DNA from: an uncultured Lachnospiraceae bacterium
GTDB taxonomy: Bacteria > Bacillota > Clostridia > Lachnospirales > Lachnospiraceae
DNA length: 64,000 nucleotides
Direction: 5' to 3'
Assembly: GCA_900544445.1 (NCBI GenBank)
Contig: UQVK01000003.1
Location: 1-64,000, forward strand
Shown: positions 12,295 to 24,100 of the stretch, piece by piece
Position numbering within the stretch: position 1 is the first letter of the stretch
Layout of the letters: the number at the start of each line of letters is the position of its first letter
Position numbers and translations under genes: made by a program
The notes under the pieces: generated by a model
Database searches by the model: none
What the model was told of the DNA's origin: nothing
The model's input: only the letters and a program-made list of their open reading frames with translations

Positions 12295-13824
12295 CTACTC
12301 ACATTTGTTGGAACAGTAGAGCCGCCTTGTGCCCTCGTCAAAACGAAAACAGAAATGATACGAAACATCGCCGTCGGTCTCGGTATACTCGATCATAGAC
12401 CATTCCGGAGGGGTGTCGGAATCAATCGAATAATTTCCACCGACTGACCACAAATAAACAGAATTCTCAGGGTCGAGTTCACGGATCGCTCCCATATAAT
12501 TTGAGAAATAATCCAGTACGGAATACCTCATAAAATCAGTAACCGTCATATTTTCTTCATCAACGGTAAGACGAATGACAGAAGATGTATCCGCTTCTCC
12601 TGCCCAGTTTGCAGTATCGGCATTATCAAACAGCATATACCCGCAGTCTTCGGTCAAAATGATGGAATGCTGATAGGAGAAAAGCTGATCATCGGTCAGG
12701 CCGAAATCATCATAGTCACCGCCGAGCTGCCAGATAAGGCTGCCGTCTTCTGTACTGATTTTGAGAATCGCATCCAAATGCCGACAGGAAACAAGAATAT
12801 TTCCGTCCGTGTCATAATTCATTGAATTAAAATGTACATAATCATAACATTTATCCATTGATTCATCCCAGGTTACAGAGTTGGACTCATAAAGGAACTG
12901 CTCGTAATCCGCACTACAGAACTCCCAGAGAACTTCTCCGTCTTTGACCTCTTCAATATACAGTACCGCCAGATCAGCAAGGTTATTGTCTGCGCCAATC
13001 TCCTCGGGAACTTCAATTGTCTCCTGCTTATAGGCGGCTACAATATAGTGATCGTCGTCAATCCATATAAAGCCATGCGGGTCTATCAGTATTTCATCAC
13101 CGTTTTCATCAAGGTAATAAATTTCGTCTATCACCTCATAGTTTTCGTCCATAACAACAACACAACCGGGATTGATTCCGGAACAGTCCCCGTCGGCGAA
13201 AGACTCCTCAAGATAGGGCATATAGGTATATCGAACCTCACCGTCAGAGTTATACTGTTTACGAAAGTCCAGGCCATTGGTGTTCACTTCATTTCCATCT
13301 TCATCCGTTTTGGTGATCTCTTTGTAAAAGATCAGTTCACCCTGATTGTTAAGCTTGAAGATATAGTTGGTTGATAAATCATAGGTCGACAGGTAAAAGT
13401 CGCCGTCTGTCGCCGACTCGCCTTCCGTCGTATAATCCGGGAACGTAGAGGGCATGAGATTAATCTCATAAGATGTGGTTTCTCCGTCCTTTTCAATTTC
13501 AAGATTTATAACATCCTCGCGCGTAATGGATGAAATATCCATATCTACATAGCCGCTGGCTTCCTCTCCGTTTACATAGACCGTTTCATCTTCAGCTGCC
13601 ACTACCTGCACGGTGATCCCGTTTTCAACGCTTAAAACGGGAAGATCTATGCTGCCGCTTTCGGTCAGTTCTATGGCTTTACCGTTGATATATACGCCTT
13701 CCTCCAAATCCTGTTCGATTTCTGCCGTATTTGCGGTTTCCTGCGTACATATCCCGCAAGGCACATGAAACACAGAACAAAAAAGGCAATATATAGTTTG
13801 CTTTCGTATGTTTTTCCAACTCAT
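12295..13824 (-). CDS. Arylsulfotransferase (ASST) family protein, exported
   Basis: ASST enzymes move sulfate from one phenolic sulfate ester to another phenol outside the cell, without PAPS. The 509-residue product starts at MSWKNIRKQ because AAAGGAGA lies 5-6 bases upstream; the 14 extra codons of the longer frame lack a site. After a basic, hydrophobic N-terminus with a possible lipobox-like Cys (HVPCGIC) comes a small beta domain (about 35-140). A beta-propeller-type region follows, with the family's His and Arg clusters: IDPHGF, YVHFNSMNY, SCRHLDAILKI, WQLGG and YQHSIIL. These suit the known active site of two His plus one His/Arg, though the exact residue mapping is inferred. No DsbA/DsbB partner is adjacent. 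Confidence 0.85.
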   Translation of the reverse strand: MSWKNIRKQTIYCLFCSVFHVPCGICTQETANTAEIEQDLEEGVYINGKAIELTESGSIDLPVLSVENGITVQVVAAEDETVYVNGEEASGYVDMDISSITREDVINLEIEKDGETTSYEINLMPSTFPDYTTEGESATDGDFYLSTYDLSTNYIFKLNNQGELIFYKEITKTDEDGNEVNTNGLDFRKQYNSDGEVRYTYMPYLEESFADGDCSGINPGCVVVMDENYEVIDEIYYLDENGDEILIDPHGFIWIDDDHYIVAAYKQETIEVPEEIGADNNLADLAVLYIEEVKDGEVLWEFCSADYEQFLYESNSVTWDESMDKCYDYVHFNSMNYDTDGNILVSCRHLDAILKISTEDGSLIWQLGGDYDDFGLTDDQLFSYQHSIILTEDCGYMLFDNADTANWAGEADTSSVIRLTVDEENMTVTDFMRYSVLDYFSNYMGAIRELDPENSVYLWSVGGNYSIDSDTPPEWSMIEYTETDGDVSYHFCFRFDEGTRRLYCSNKCE

Positions 13825-13855
13825 CAGTCTCCTTTTCCAAAATAAAATGTAAGAT

Positions 13856-13883
13856 AGCATAAACAAAATGGCTGTGCCGTCAA
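13856..13883 (-). promoter_or_regulatory. Possible promoter of the arylsulfotransferase
   Basis: On the minus strand, TTGACG, 16 bp, TATGCT, about 30 bases before the chosen ATG. Confidence 0.45.
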
Positions 13884-14196
13884 AAAAATTACCTTATCAC
13901 TCTCACTGCCTTATCACCCATCCTTTCTTTCGCTTTTGTACTTTATCATATCAAAAAATATTGAAAAAAGAGTGAACAAATTAAAAAAGGAGTCAGCTGG
14001 TTGCAAATCCGTTGCCATCTATATGTTAAGCCTGACGCTTCCATAGCTCACGCAATGGGCTTTCCAATGGCAGAAATCAAATGCCGGGATGAAAACGGTT
14101 GAAGCGGATTTTCTGTTCAGGGAGGAGATTCACGGTTGAAATAGTTGAGGAAAATGGGTATTATGGTAAAAAAGGCTGAAGAAAAGGGGCAAACGG
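13884..14196. other. Intergenic stretch with no recognised gene
   Basis: AT-rich divergent region between the arylsulfotransferase and the sortase. One short frame on the plus strand (about 14000-14102) ends in MGFPMAEIKCRDENG, but it has no start or ribosome binding site I would trust. I see no hairpin or clear promoter for the sortase here. Confidence 0.4.
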
Positions 14197-14973
14197 ATGA
14201 GAAAAGCAATCAGACTGATCGTTCTGGCAGCGGCGGCTGTCGTTTTTATTGTTTCCTGTGTAAACCTGTTTCAGATTTTTTCCGAATATCGCAAAGGAGA
14301 GATGGAGTACACGGAGATCCAGGAATATGCTGTCCTTCCTGAAACGGAAGAAGAGACGGCGGATGAGGATGTTTTTCCGATGCCGGACATTGACTTTGAA
14401 GCATTAAAAGAGATAAACGGTGATTTCTGCGCCTGGCTTTATATCCCGGCGCTGGATCTGAACTATCCGGTGGTCTGGAATGGAGATAACGAAACTTATC
14501 TGACGCGGACCTTCGAAGGAGAAAGCAACAGTGCAGGCTGCCTTTTTGTGGACGCGGCGAATCAGCCGGATTTTTCAGACCGTAATACTCTGATCTATGG
14601 CCATAATATGAAAAACGGAACCATGTTCGGCTCGCTGAGCGATTTTCAGAAGGATGAAAATCTGGCGGAACAGTCCCCTTATTTTTACATTTATACGGAA
14701 GATACTGCGATGCGTTATCAGATTATCGCTTATTATACGACGACCGGAGACAGCAATACCTACAGCCTTGTGCATACGGATGAGGAATATGACGCCTGGC
14801 TGCAGTGGATTTTCAGAAACAATCAGTTTGCAGGCTATGAAGAAGAGATGACTGCGGAACGTCCCGGGATCGTGACACTGTCCACCTGCTACGGCAGAGC
14901 GGGCGGAACAGAACGGTTTGTGGTGCATGGCGTTTTGTCAGCGGAAAAAGAGATGGAACAAATCGGGAAATAA
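14197..14973 (+). CDS. srtB: Class B sortase
   Basis: A membrane-anchored transpeptidase that cleaves a C-terminal sorting motif and attaches the protein to the cell wall. It has 258 residues. An N-terminal membrane anchor (about 5-27) is followed by the sortase barrel. Catalytic residues are visible: His136 in LIYGHNM, Cys231 in LSTCYG and Arg240 in GGTERFVVHG. The spacing and the long helix between strands (DEEYDAWLQWIF) fit class B. A GGGG-type site precedes the ATG. The next gene, 183 bases on, encodes a giant protein with a C-terminal sorting signal, so that is the likely substrate. The small sortase gene next to a large target is typical of pilin or adhesin loci. Confidence 0.93.
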   Translation: MRKAIRLIVLAAAAVVFIVSCVNLFQIFSEYRKGEMEYTEIQEYAVLPETEEETADEDVFPMPDIDFEALKEINGDFCAWLYIPALDLNYPVVWNGDNETYLTRTFEGESNSAGCLFVDAANQPDFSDRNTLIYGHNMKNGTMFGSLSDFQKDENLAEQSPYFYIYTEDTAMRYQIIAYYTTTGDSNTYSLVHTDEEYDAWLQWIFRNNQFAGYEEEMTAERPGIVTLSTCYGRAGGTERFVVHGVLSAEKEMEQIGK

Positions 14974-15002
14974 TATAAATAACGGAAATGTGTGATATAA
15001 CG

Positions 15003-15032
15003 TTGCAAATTACCAATGATAGGTGGTATAAT
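15003..15032 (+). promoter_or_regulatory. Promoter of the giant surface-protein gene
   Basis: TTGCAA, 18 bp, TATAAT with an extended -10 (TGGTATAAT). It lies inside the sortase-adhesin gap, so the giant gene can be transcribed separately from srtB. Confidence 0.7.
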
Positions 15033-15155
15033 TATCGGGGAGTGATTTAAACTGGTTGCACGACTAATCTGTAGAATGACTCCTTGGGATATGGAATGAG
15101 ATTTCCATGATGCCGGTTTTAATTTACCCAGAAATGTCAAAAAGGGGGTCAGGTT

Positions 15156-18100
15156 ATGAGACAACCAGTGAAAAGAAAAAGAAGAAAAAGGGCGAGATTC
15201 CTGAGCGCGCTGATGGCGGTGGTTCTGTTGGCAACAACGGTTCCTTCCTCCACGTTTGCCCAGCAGACGGAGGAGAGCAGCACAGAGGAAACGAGTACGG
15301 AAAGCAGTACGACAGGATCAACGTCTGGTGATATTCTAAATGGATCCAATGAGCAGAATCAGTCAACCTCATCTTCCGACGAAAACAGTGGGGGAAATAC
15401 CTCCGGATCTTCATCGGATGGAGGTGAGGAAAATATCTCTGATTCTTCGTCAGGAGGAGATGAGAATATTCCCGGTTCTTCGTCAGAAGGAGACGAGAAT
15501 ATTCCCGGTTCTTCGTCAGGAGGAGACGAGAATATTCCCAGTCCTTCGGCAGGAGAAGATGAGGAAAATATTCCCGGTTCTTCTTCCGATGGAAGCAGTT
15601 CCGTAGGACCCTCTGTGCCTTCTTCAGAAAGCAGTGTGGAAGGGACGTCTGTGGAGAGTTCTTCCGTACCAGAAGGCGGTACCTCTCTTCCGGGCGATCC
15701 GGAGAATGGTCAGAACGGACAGGATAACGAAGGACTTATTCTGAAGGTTGAAGCATATGAAGGAACGGCTGAAACTGTCATCTACTGGGTGACAGAGGAT
15801 GGGGACGCCGCAGAGCGTCCGGCAGCAGGCAGTTATACGCAGTTTAAGCTTTATTTTTCCATAGATGGCGGAGACGATACGGAACTGACCAATTCTACCA
15901 AGGGGGAAGTGGGCCTGATCGATCTTCCCTCCGTTTCGACCACAGATAACGGAGATGGCTGCGGCTACAGACTGCATGTGGAAGGCCTTCCTTCCAAGTT
16001 GCAGTATGTGAGCCCGGAAACGGAAGCAATGGAGGGTGTGGATCAGCGTGAGGACGGCGAACCCCTGTCGGTGAGCTGGAAAATTGTTCCACAGGACGAC
16101 CTGGCAGAGTATACGCTTCATGAGGTCAGCGACCCGGCAGAGGTCATCTATGCGTCAAAGGGAGCCGGCTGGTATTATGTGAAAGAAGCGGAGCAGCCCT
16201 CCGCACCGGCAGAGGAAACAGAAGATGAAATTACGGTGACGGGCTGGCGTGACAGCTATAGCAAAACCGTTTTCTGGGCGGACAACCAGAATGAGGGTGA
16301 AGTGCGCCCTTCTGTGGGAAACTATCCGCTTCCGAAACTCTATTTCACCTATACGGTGACGGAGACAGAGGATAGTGCAGATATGGATTCGGGAGAAAAT
16401 ACGTCAGAGGACAATGAAAATGCCGGTGATGAGAAGACCGCAGGAGAAACGGATGGCTCCGACAGTGTCGAAGGCTCCCTGACAGAAACGGTATCTGGAA
16501 TCGAACTGACGGAAGAATCCATGAAGCAGGTCGGTCTGACTGTCATGCCTGAAATCAGGATAACGGATAACGGGGACAGCTACACGCTGACCATCGGTGA
16601 GAATATCCTTCCCGCGTCCTTTGAGCGAACGAGGGACGGCGTAAAGGGAACCGGCAGCGTGGAGTGGGAAATCGTTCTGCAGGAAGTGACCGGATATGAT
16701 CTCGTGGAGGTGACGGAGGAGGATCTGAACGAGCGCCCGGATGAATTTTTCTATGCGGAAGCGACCGGCACCTATTACGTGATAGAGGGACTGGAAGCGG
16801 AAAAAGAGGAAGAGACGCTGGAAATCACGGGCTGGGCGGAGGAGAGCCGCAGCACGGTCTACTGGATGGATTATAACAACGGATACGGGACCCGGCCTGA
16901 TCAGGTAACGCCGGAGCTGTATTTCACCATGTCCAGAAAAGACGGACAGGAAGAAGAAGGATGCGGGAAACGGCTGCAGCTGACGGAAGAAAATCTGTCG
17001 AAGCTGGGCCTTGAAAGCATGCCTGAATTCCGGATGGAAAGCAAAGGTACCGCACAGAAGGACGGAGAGGAACTTCAGCTGGTGATCAAAGGCGCCGGCG
17101 GGGATCCTGTGCCCTTCACCGTGGATGTGTACGAAGTGATTCTTGACGGGGAAAGTCTGCCCATCGCTCTGACCCGCACCGTTGGAGAAGAGAAGACGGA
17201 ATATATTGTGGAGTGGGAGATCCTTCCGGCTGAGGTTGAGCACTATACGCGTATGGAGGTGACGGAGGATAACCTGGCTCAGAAGCAGGAGGAGTATCCG
17301 TATGTGACCGGCGAGGGGTGGTATTATGTGCTGGATATGGGGGAGGAGATTGCGGCTTATTCGGAAGCTACGGTGACGGTGATTGAGACGGAGACCGTTG
17401 AACAGGATATTTACTGGAGAGACAATAATAATGAAAGCAGCAATCGTCCTGGTTCTGGAAAGGAAGAAGGGGATTATCTCTCTTCTGCGTACAAACCGGA
17501 ACTTCATTTTAAGAAGATTAGGCTGGATGAAAGCGGCAATGATACGACGGATGTAATAGAAGGAAATTTGTCCGAGACTAATAAAGAGCAGGTATATCTG
17601 GAAGAACTGCCGGAAATGACAATTGATGACAGCAGTGTTTCAGCATGGAAGTTGTCTGCAGCGGGTCTGCCGACGACTGTTGAGGAAACGGATATTTATG
17701 GCAATGTAACAAGATATCGGATTGAATGGACCCTGGTGCCGAAATCAGTAAACGGTTATGAACTTGTAAATGTAACGGATGATACCGTAGATAAATATCC
17801 TTCGATCAAAGATACGACAGGAGCGGGCTGGTATTATATGAAGACGGCTCCTGTTACCTATGATTTTGTCTTTCATACAGGAAATCCTGAGAAATGTGAT
17901 GTAGATGCTGCGATGGCGCAGATCATGAACGAGTTTCAGCTTTATTATCGGGCGGGGAGCCTGGATGGTAAACTTCCGCTTAGTGATGAAAAGATTGGTT
18001 TTTCTTATACTGTTTCCGGAAATACGGTGACGCTTTCGACGCAAAGTGTTATGAAATATAATCTGGATGGTTCAGAAATTGTCTTCCGGGTTGATCTGGC

Positions 18101-21100
18101 CGAGGGCGCAGAAAATGCATTTGACAGTCTGGATGGAATTATAATGGATGTGGAAGATAGTGTAAAGATATCTTTCGATAATACACAGGTGCCGAGTCAC
18201 AGCGGGGACACGGAAAGCGCTTACAGCGGTGGGAAAATTGTACTGACTCTGGATGGCAAGACGAGCTATACAGCTTATAAAAAATGGCTGGACAATGGAA
18301 ATAAAAATCTGCGGCCCGACGGAGAACTGCAATTGTGGAGATTCCGCGAAGGCGAATCTTTTACTACTGCAGCTAGGGTGGATGGAACAGAAAATACACA
18401 GAATTTAAAGAAAGACGACTACACAATTACTTTTGGAATTTCAGAAACAACAGATGAAAGCGGGGTAACGATTGTTGATTCTACCCTTCCCAAGTATGAT
18501 CCGGAGGGATATCGTTACATCTATGTGGTCAGGGAATATCTGGAGTCTGGAGGCTATACCCAGGTATTTGGATCGGTTTCTGAGGATGGAACCGTTACAG
18601 ACACTCTGGTTGGATATGGAGAAGGGCAGAGTAGAGCATCCAATGATATAAATCTGTATAACGGAGGTACGCTGTCAAACAGAATTTCGGGAACCGTGGA
18701 AACCGGTGCTACAAAGCTGTGGAATGCGTCTGCATTCCAAGCTGAGTTTACCGATGTCAGTGTGGAATTGAAGCTGCAGTGCAGAATAAAAGACAGTAAT
18801 GATGTCTGGGCAGATGCAGTTGGAAATAACGGAGAGGTGATTACGAAGAAGTTGGGCGAGGATGGGTTCCTGGCAGAGGAGTTGACGGGAATATCCTTTG
18901 AGCAGAATGCCTCCAGATATGATGCCCTGGGCCGGGAACTGGAATATCGTTGGATAGAATGTGGAGTTTATCAGGGAAAAGGAAGTACAAATAATCTGTT
19001 TGTACCTGATGCGGATGGAGAAGGGGGAAGTTTTACGCTTCATCAGTCTGGAAGAGATGTCCTGTACCGATCTGACTGGGTGATACAGGATGGCGATCCG
19101 GAAAATGGTGTACCTTATACTTCTACAATAACCAACTCTGTTCGGGATACGATTCAGTATGATGTGGAGAAGGTCTGGGAGAATGGAGCAGGGCCTCATC
19201 AAGTTACATTGCTTCTTTACCGTTCAACCAGTGAGGGTATCACATCGGGAGCACTTGTTCAGATTACTTTTGATGCTTCAGGAAATCTGTTGGAACCAAT
19301 TTGGACGGATTCAAATCAGATCATAGCTGGCTATGATGATATCGACGCTGTACAGAATGATGATGGAAGCGAGAAATGGAAGGCGAGTCTGACTGGTCTG
19401 GCGGAATATGACGAAGAAGGCAGGAAATATGAGTATTTTCTGCTGGAACAGAGTGGATTTCCGACTTATGAAACTGAAAAATGGGGAGACGACAAAGAAA
19501 ATTACAGGACAAAAGTGATAAACGGGCCGGGATCTGGCAATCGTATCATGGTACGCAAGAGATGGATTGATGACGGTGATGATCTTCACAGAGAAGCCGT
19601 TACCATTGGTGTATATAATAAGACGACAAATGATTACATAGATAAAATAACGCTTGATAACGGTATTTGGTATGGCTTTGTGGGAATCGGAGAGGTAGAT
19701 CCGAAAGATGTCTATATTGTAGAACTTCAGGTCGGAAATGAGGTTCTGGTGAAAGACCCGGAAAAGGTACAGGGACCGTCTGCAGATTATAGCGTTTCTT
19801 ATCAGGGAACGTATCACAAATATGACGTGTCATATGACGAAAAAAATGTAGATGGAACAAGTACAATGGCTTATATAGCCATTAACAGACGTCTTGGCAA
19901 TGTGGATCTTACCGTCACCAAAAACTGGATTGCCGGTGACGGAGAGAAGCGCGAAGAGATTCAGAATGTGCTGGAAAAACTTCCTGATGATGAGAAAGTG
20001 ACGCTGAATCTGAAACTTGTGTTTACGCCGGAGTTTGCACAGGAAGTGGCGGACGGAACTTTTGAAATTAATTATACAACTAATCAGGTTCGACTTATTA
20101 ATGATAATAAAAGCTGGACGCTGATAGAAGGAGAAAGAGAAGGGTCTACAGGAGAAGCCATTCAACAGATTAATCTGGACCGGGAAGTCAATCAACAGAA
20201 GTTTTATTTCTATAATCTTCCCAAATACGATGCGGCTGGATCCACAGCACGGTATACTGTGGAAGAAGTATGGATAAGAACAAAGGATGGTAAGGAAATG
20301 ACCATAGCGGATATGCAGGCAGATACGGCTTATGCTGATCTTCTTGCCCTGTGGTCAGAGGTACATACAGAAATTGAAGAAACCGACTATCAGGTGTCGG
20401 ATAACCGCGGCGTTGCGGATACGCAGACAATTGATGTGACCAATCGTCTGAGTGGAAGCAAAAATATAACCTGGTATAAAAACTGGCATGACGGTTATAA
20501 TTATGATGCGGGACTCCGACCGGATATTTATCTGGATGTTTACCGTCTAGTACACGTGGATGAGATATCTACAAAGATTGAAGGAGTATTAAACAATTAT
20601 AAGTGGGAGTATCAACAAAACAGTTCAAATTCGAATATTAAGGACAGGTGGGAAGCACAGTTTACCAACCTTCCTAAATATGATGATTTGGGTTACGAGA
20701 TCATCTATTATGCGATAGAAAGGACACAGGTAAATTCTACAGATTTTGAGTATCAGGATATCGGCTATTTATTCGAATCCAATCCCGGAGAATCGGGACA
20801 AAGCGGTTCGAATACGGTGCGGGAGCTCGGAACGGAATGGGAAATTAGAGATCAAAATGCTGTGTCTGAGGGTCTGGTTTATCCTTTGGAGACTGTAGAT
20901 GGCAAAGACCATTATGCATTGAGAGAAGAGGGAACCTTTGTTAATACGGTAGATGCGAAAATAACGGTGGCAGGAAGAAAGATATGGTCCAATCTGCCTG
21001 ACGGATTTGAGGATGAGCATCTTCCAGAGATTACGTTTACTTTGTGGAGAACAACCAATGATCCAAATGATCCCAATGGAACGGCTGAGAAGGTAGCCGA

Positions 21101-24100
21101 GATTACAATGAATGCTCAGGATGCCATAGGAGTAAATAACCGTTTCAAAATTCAGTATCTTGGAGTGAACCAGTACAAAAAAACTACGGATGCGGATGAA
21201 AATCCAGTGGTTGAAACGGATGCGGACGGAAATCCTGTTGTGAAATTTGACCCTTCAGCCACTCAGGAAAATTCGGAATATGAGGATTTATTCCCGAATG
21301 GAGATTATACGGAAACCCTGATTCCCAAATACAGCGAAGCCGGGGACTTGTATACCTATTATGTGAAGGAGACGATAACAGCTCCAGAAGATGGTTGGGA
21401 AAATAATTTGCCTTATGATATCAGTCAGGTAGAAGGAAACAGTGGGAATAACTTTACGTTGACCAATGTTTATGGTAGTGAGACCGGAGTCATAACGGCC
21501 AGAAAGCTGCTCTATCTTCCTGTCGACACGAAGGTTTTCCCTGCGGTGACGCTGGAACTGCGGCGAAGATATGAGACTCAGAATGGCGTGAAAACCGATT
21601 GGGTAAAGGTGGACGGCGCGGAACTGACTTGGAAGAGTACCGGCGATGATAGTGTAGAGGCTGCTTTTAAAGATGCTGTAAAGGGTTCCACAGGCGTATG
21701 GCTGGAACATGATTTTACCTTTACAAATTTGGAACTTTATGCGCCAAATGGTTCACCCTATGAATATCAGGTCAGAGAAATTAAGACCAGTGAAGGAGCC
21801 TATGAGACCTGGGTAACAGATGGGAAGATAGAGATGAGTGCTGCTGATGGGGCTTGTACAGATGCTAATAAGGCGACTATCGAACCCGGGAATAATGGAA
21901 AATGGTACGCATATTTGGTGAAGAATGGAAAGGAGTATGGTATTACTCCCACTCGTAATTCCTCCGAACCTGAAGCTTCCATAACCTTCCTGAACAAAGC
22001 CGCAACACAGGAAGGATTCACACTGAAAGGTACCAAAAGATGGATGGATCTTGAAAATATTTATGGGTTCAGGCCGACTGCTGAAGATTTCCTGAAGAAT
22101 CTGAAACTGTATCGAAAGACAGCGCAGCAGCCGGGGGGTTCGGCAATAGACCAGGAGCCGGTTCTCGAAGATGAATATGAAATTCAGTGGGATGGCCCAA
22201 CAAATGGTGATGAATGGACCTATACGGTTACAGGAGAAAATGGCAACATTCTGCCGCAGGATGCTCCCAACGATATGCCATGGATCTATGTGGTGAAGGA
22301 AACGCTGGAGGCGGGCAGCCCATACATGCCCTCTCCGAATGCAGAAGATGAGAACGGGAAGAAGACGGCCTCTGCGCAGCAGAATAAAACAGAAAATGAC
22401 GTTGGAACAATCGGACCATTGACCAACTCGATCCTGACCAGCAAGCCGTTCCAGAAGGAGTGGACCTATACGGACGGAACGCAGGTGACTGAGGACTATC
22501 TTGGATTTGATTTGTCGGTTACGTTTAAGTTGCAGGTTTCAGACGATAATAAAGTAAACTGGTACGATGCGGAAGAGTATTTCTCTACAAATGAGATAGA
22601 TGTGCCGCAAGGTTTTGTGTTTGAAAAAACACTGACCGGCCCCATCGCGGGTGATGTATGGAGTAAGGAAGACAGCTTTACCAATCTGCCTATAGCAGTA
22701 AAGGTTAATGAGACGCAGAAGACTCTGGTCTGGCGTGTGGTGGAGAGTAAGATCAAATATGGAAATGTTGAGATTAATGTTTCCGTTCAACCGATAGCAG
22801 ATGGAGAGTATACTTATACATTTGAACCGAATGATGAACTCTTTACCCCGGGATATCACGTTGGCACTTCCAACAATGAAAATACCGTGATTCATCGGAA
22901 TGTTTTGAATACGGCTGATTTCAAAGTGACAAAGACATGGGTCGGTGATCATAATAATGCTTATCAGACCCGTCCTGCAACGGACGCACCCGGAATGGAC
23001 TGGGAAGTATGTTTTGTGATCCAGAGAAGTACGGACGGGACAAACTGGAAAACAGTAAAGGATAGTAGCAATCAGGCAATGGTTGTCTATGTGACGGGAA
23101 CAAACGAGGAGGATTCCAAAACCGTTTCAGTAGCCGGACTGCCTGGGGCAGATGAAAATGGAGAACCCTATCAGTATCGGGCGAGAGAACTTCAGCCGAA
23201 GGAGGGTAGCTATGCAGACGGAAATGTAGCTGAGAAAGATATTCTGAAAGACAGTAATGCAACTTTTTATGATGCATATACCGTCCAGTATACGGGTACT
23301 TCGGGAACTGACGCGCCGGTAACGATAGCGACGAATACTCTGGTTTCAAAGGATATCTATGCGCAGAAAATCTGGCAGGGTTCCGAAAGAGTGGACGTAA
23401 CCTTAAGCCTGCAGTATCTGAAGGCGGCGGATGAAAAGGATGAGAAGAACTGGGTGACCATCGCCGAAGTAACGGTAGATGGAAAGACAGATCAAAGCAA
23501 TCTGCCTTACTATGAAACGGCAGGAACAGAGGGTAAGACAGCGACATGGAACGCAATCTTCGGTTCCGTACCCAAAAGGATGCCTGGCAGCTATCTTCCT
23601 GCGAATACAAGTGAGACGAAATATCGTGTGGTGGAAACGCTTGTGACCAGTCAGCCGGAAGACTATAAGCTGATCAGCAGTGGAGGAAGCGGAACGCAGA
23701 ACGATCCTTTTACCTTCACCAATACGACGGTTACTTCTCTTTCCATAATTAAGAACTGGTATCCGACTACTACTCAGAAGAAAGGACAGGTTACAGTCGG
23801 AATATACCGGACGACGGAATCTGATATGGCCAACTGGAAAGGGGAAGAGAAGGATCAGTATATAGAGAATGAAGAATGGAAAAAGGTAACGTTAAGTGAG
23901 GGTGATGGCTGGAAGGAAACGCTCTCCGATCTGATAAAATATGATTCACAGGGGAATCGGATCTTCTACTATGCCCGGGAGATAAGCGTAGGTTGTGTAC
24001 CTGTAAGTGATACTTCCTTCCCGTTTAAAGTGGTCTATGAGGATGAAAAGACCAATCAAGAAAATGAAACGCAGACCACGATCAGCAACATAGAGCTTAC

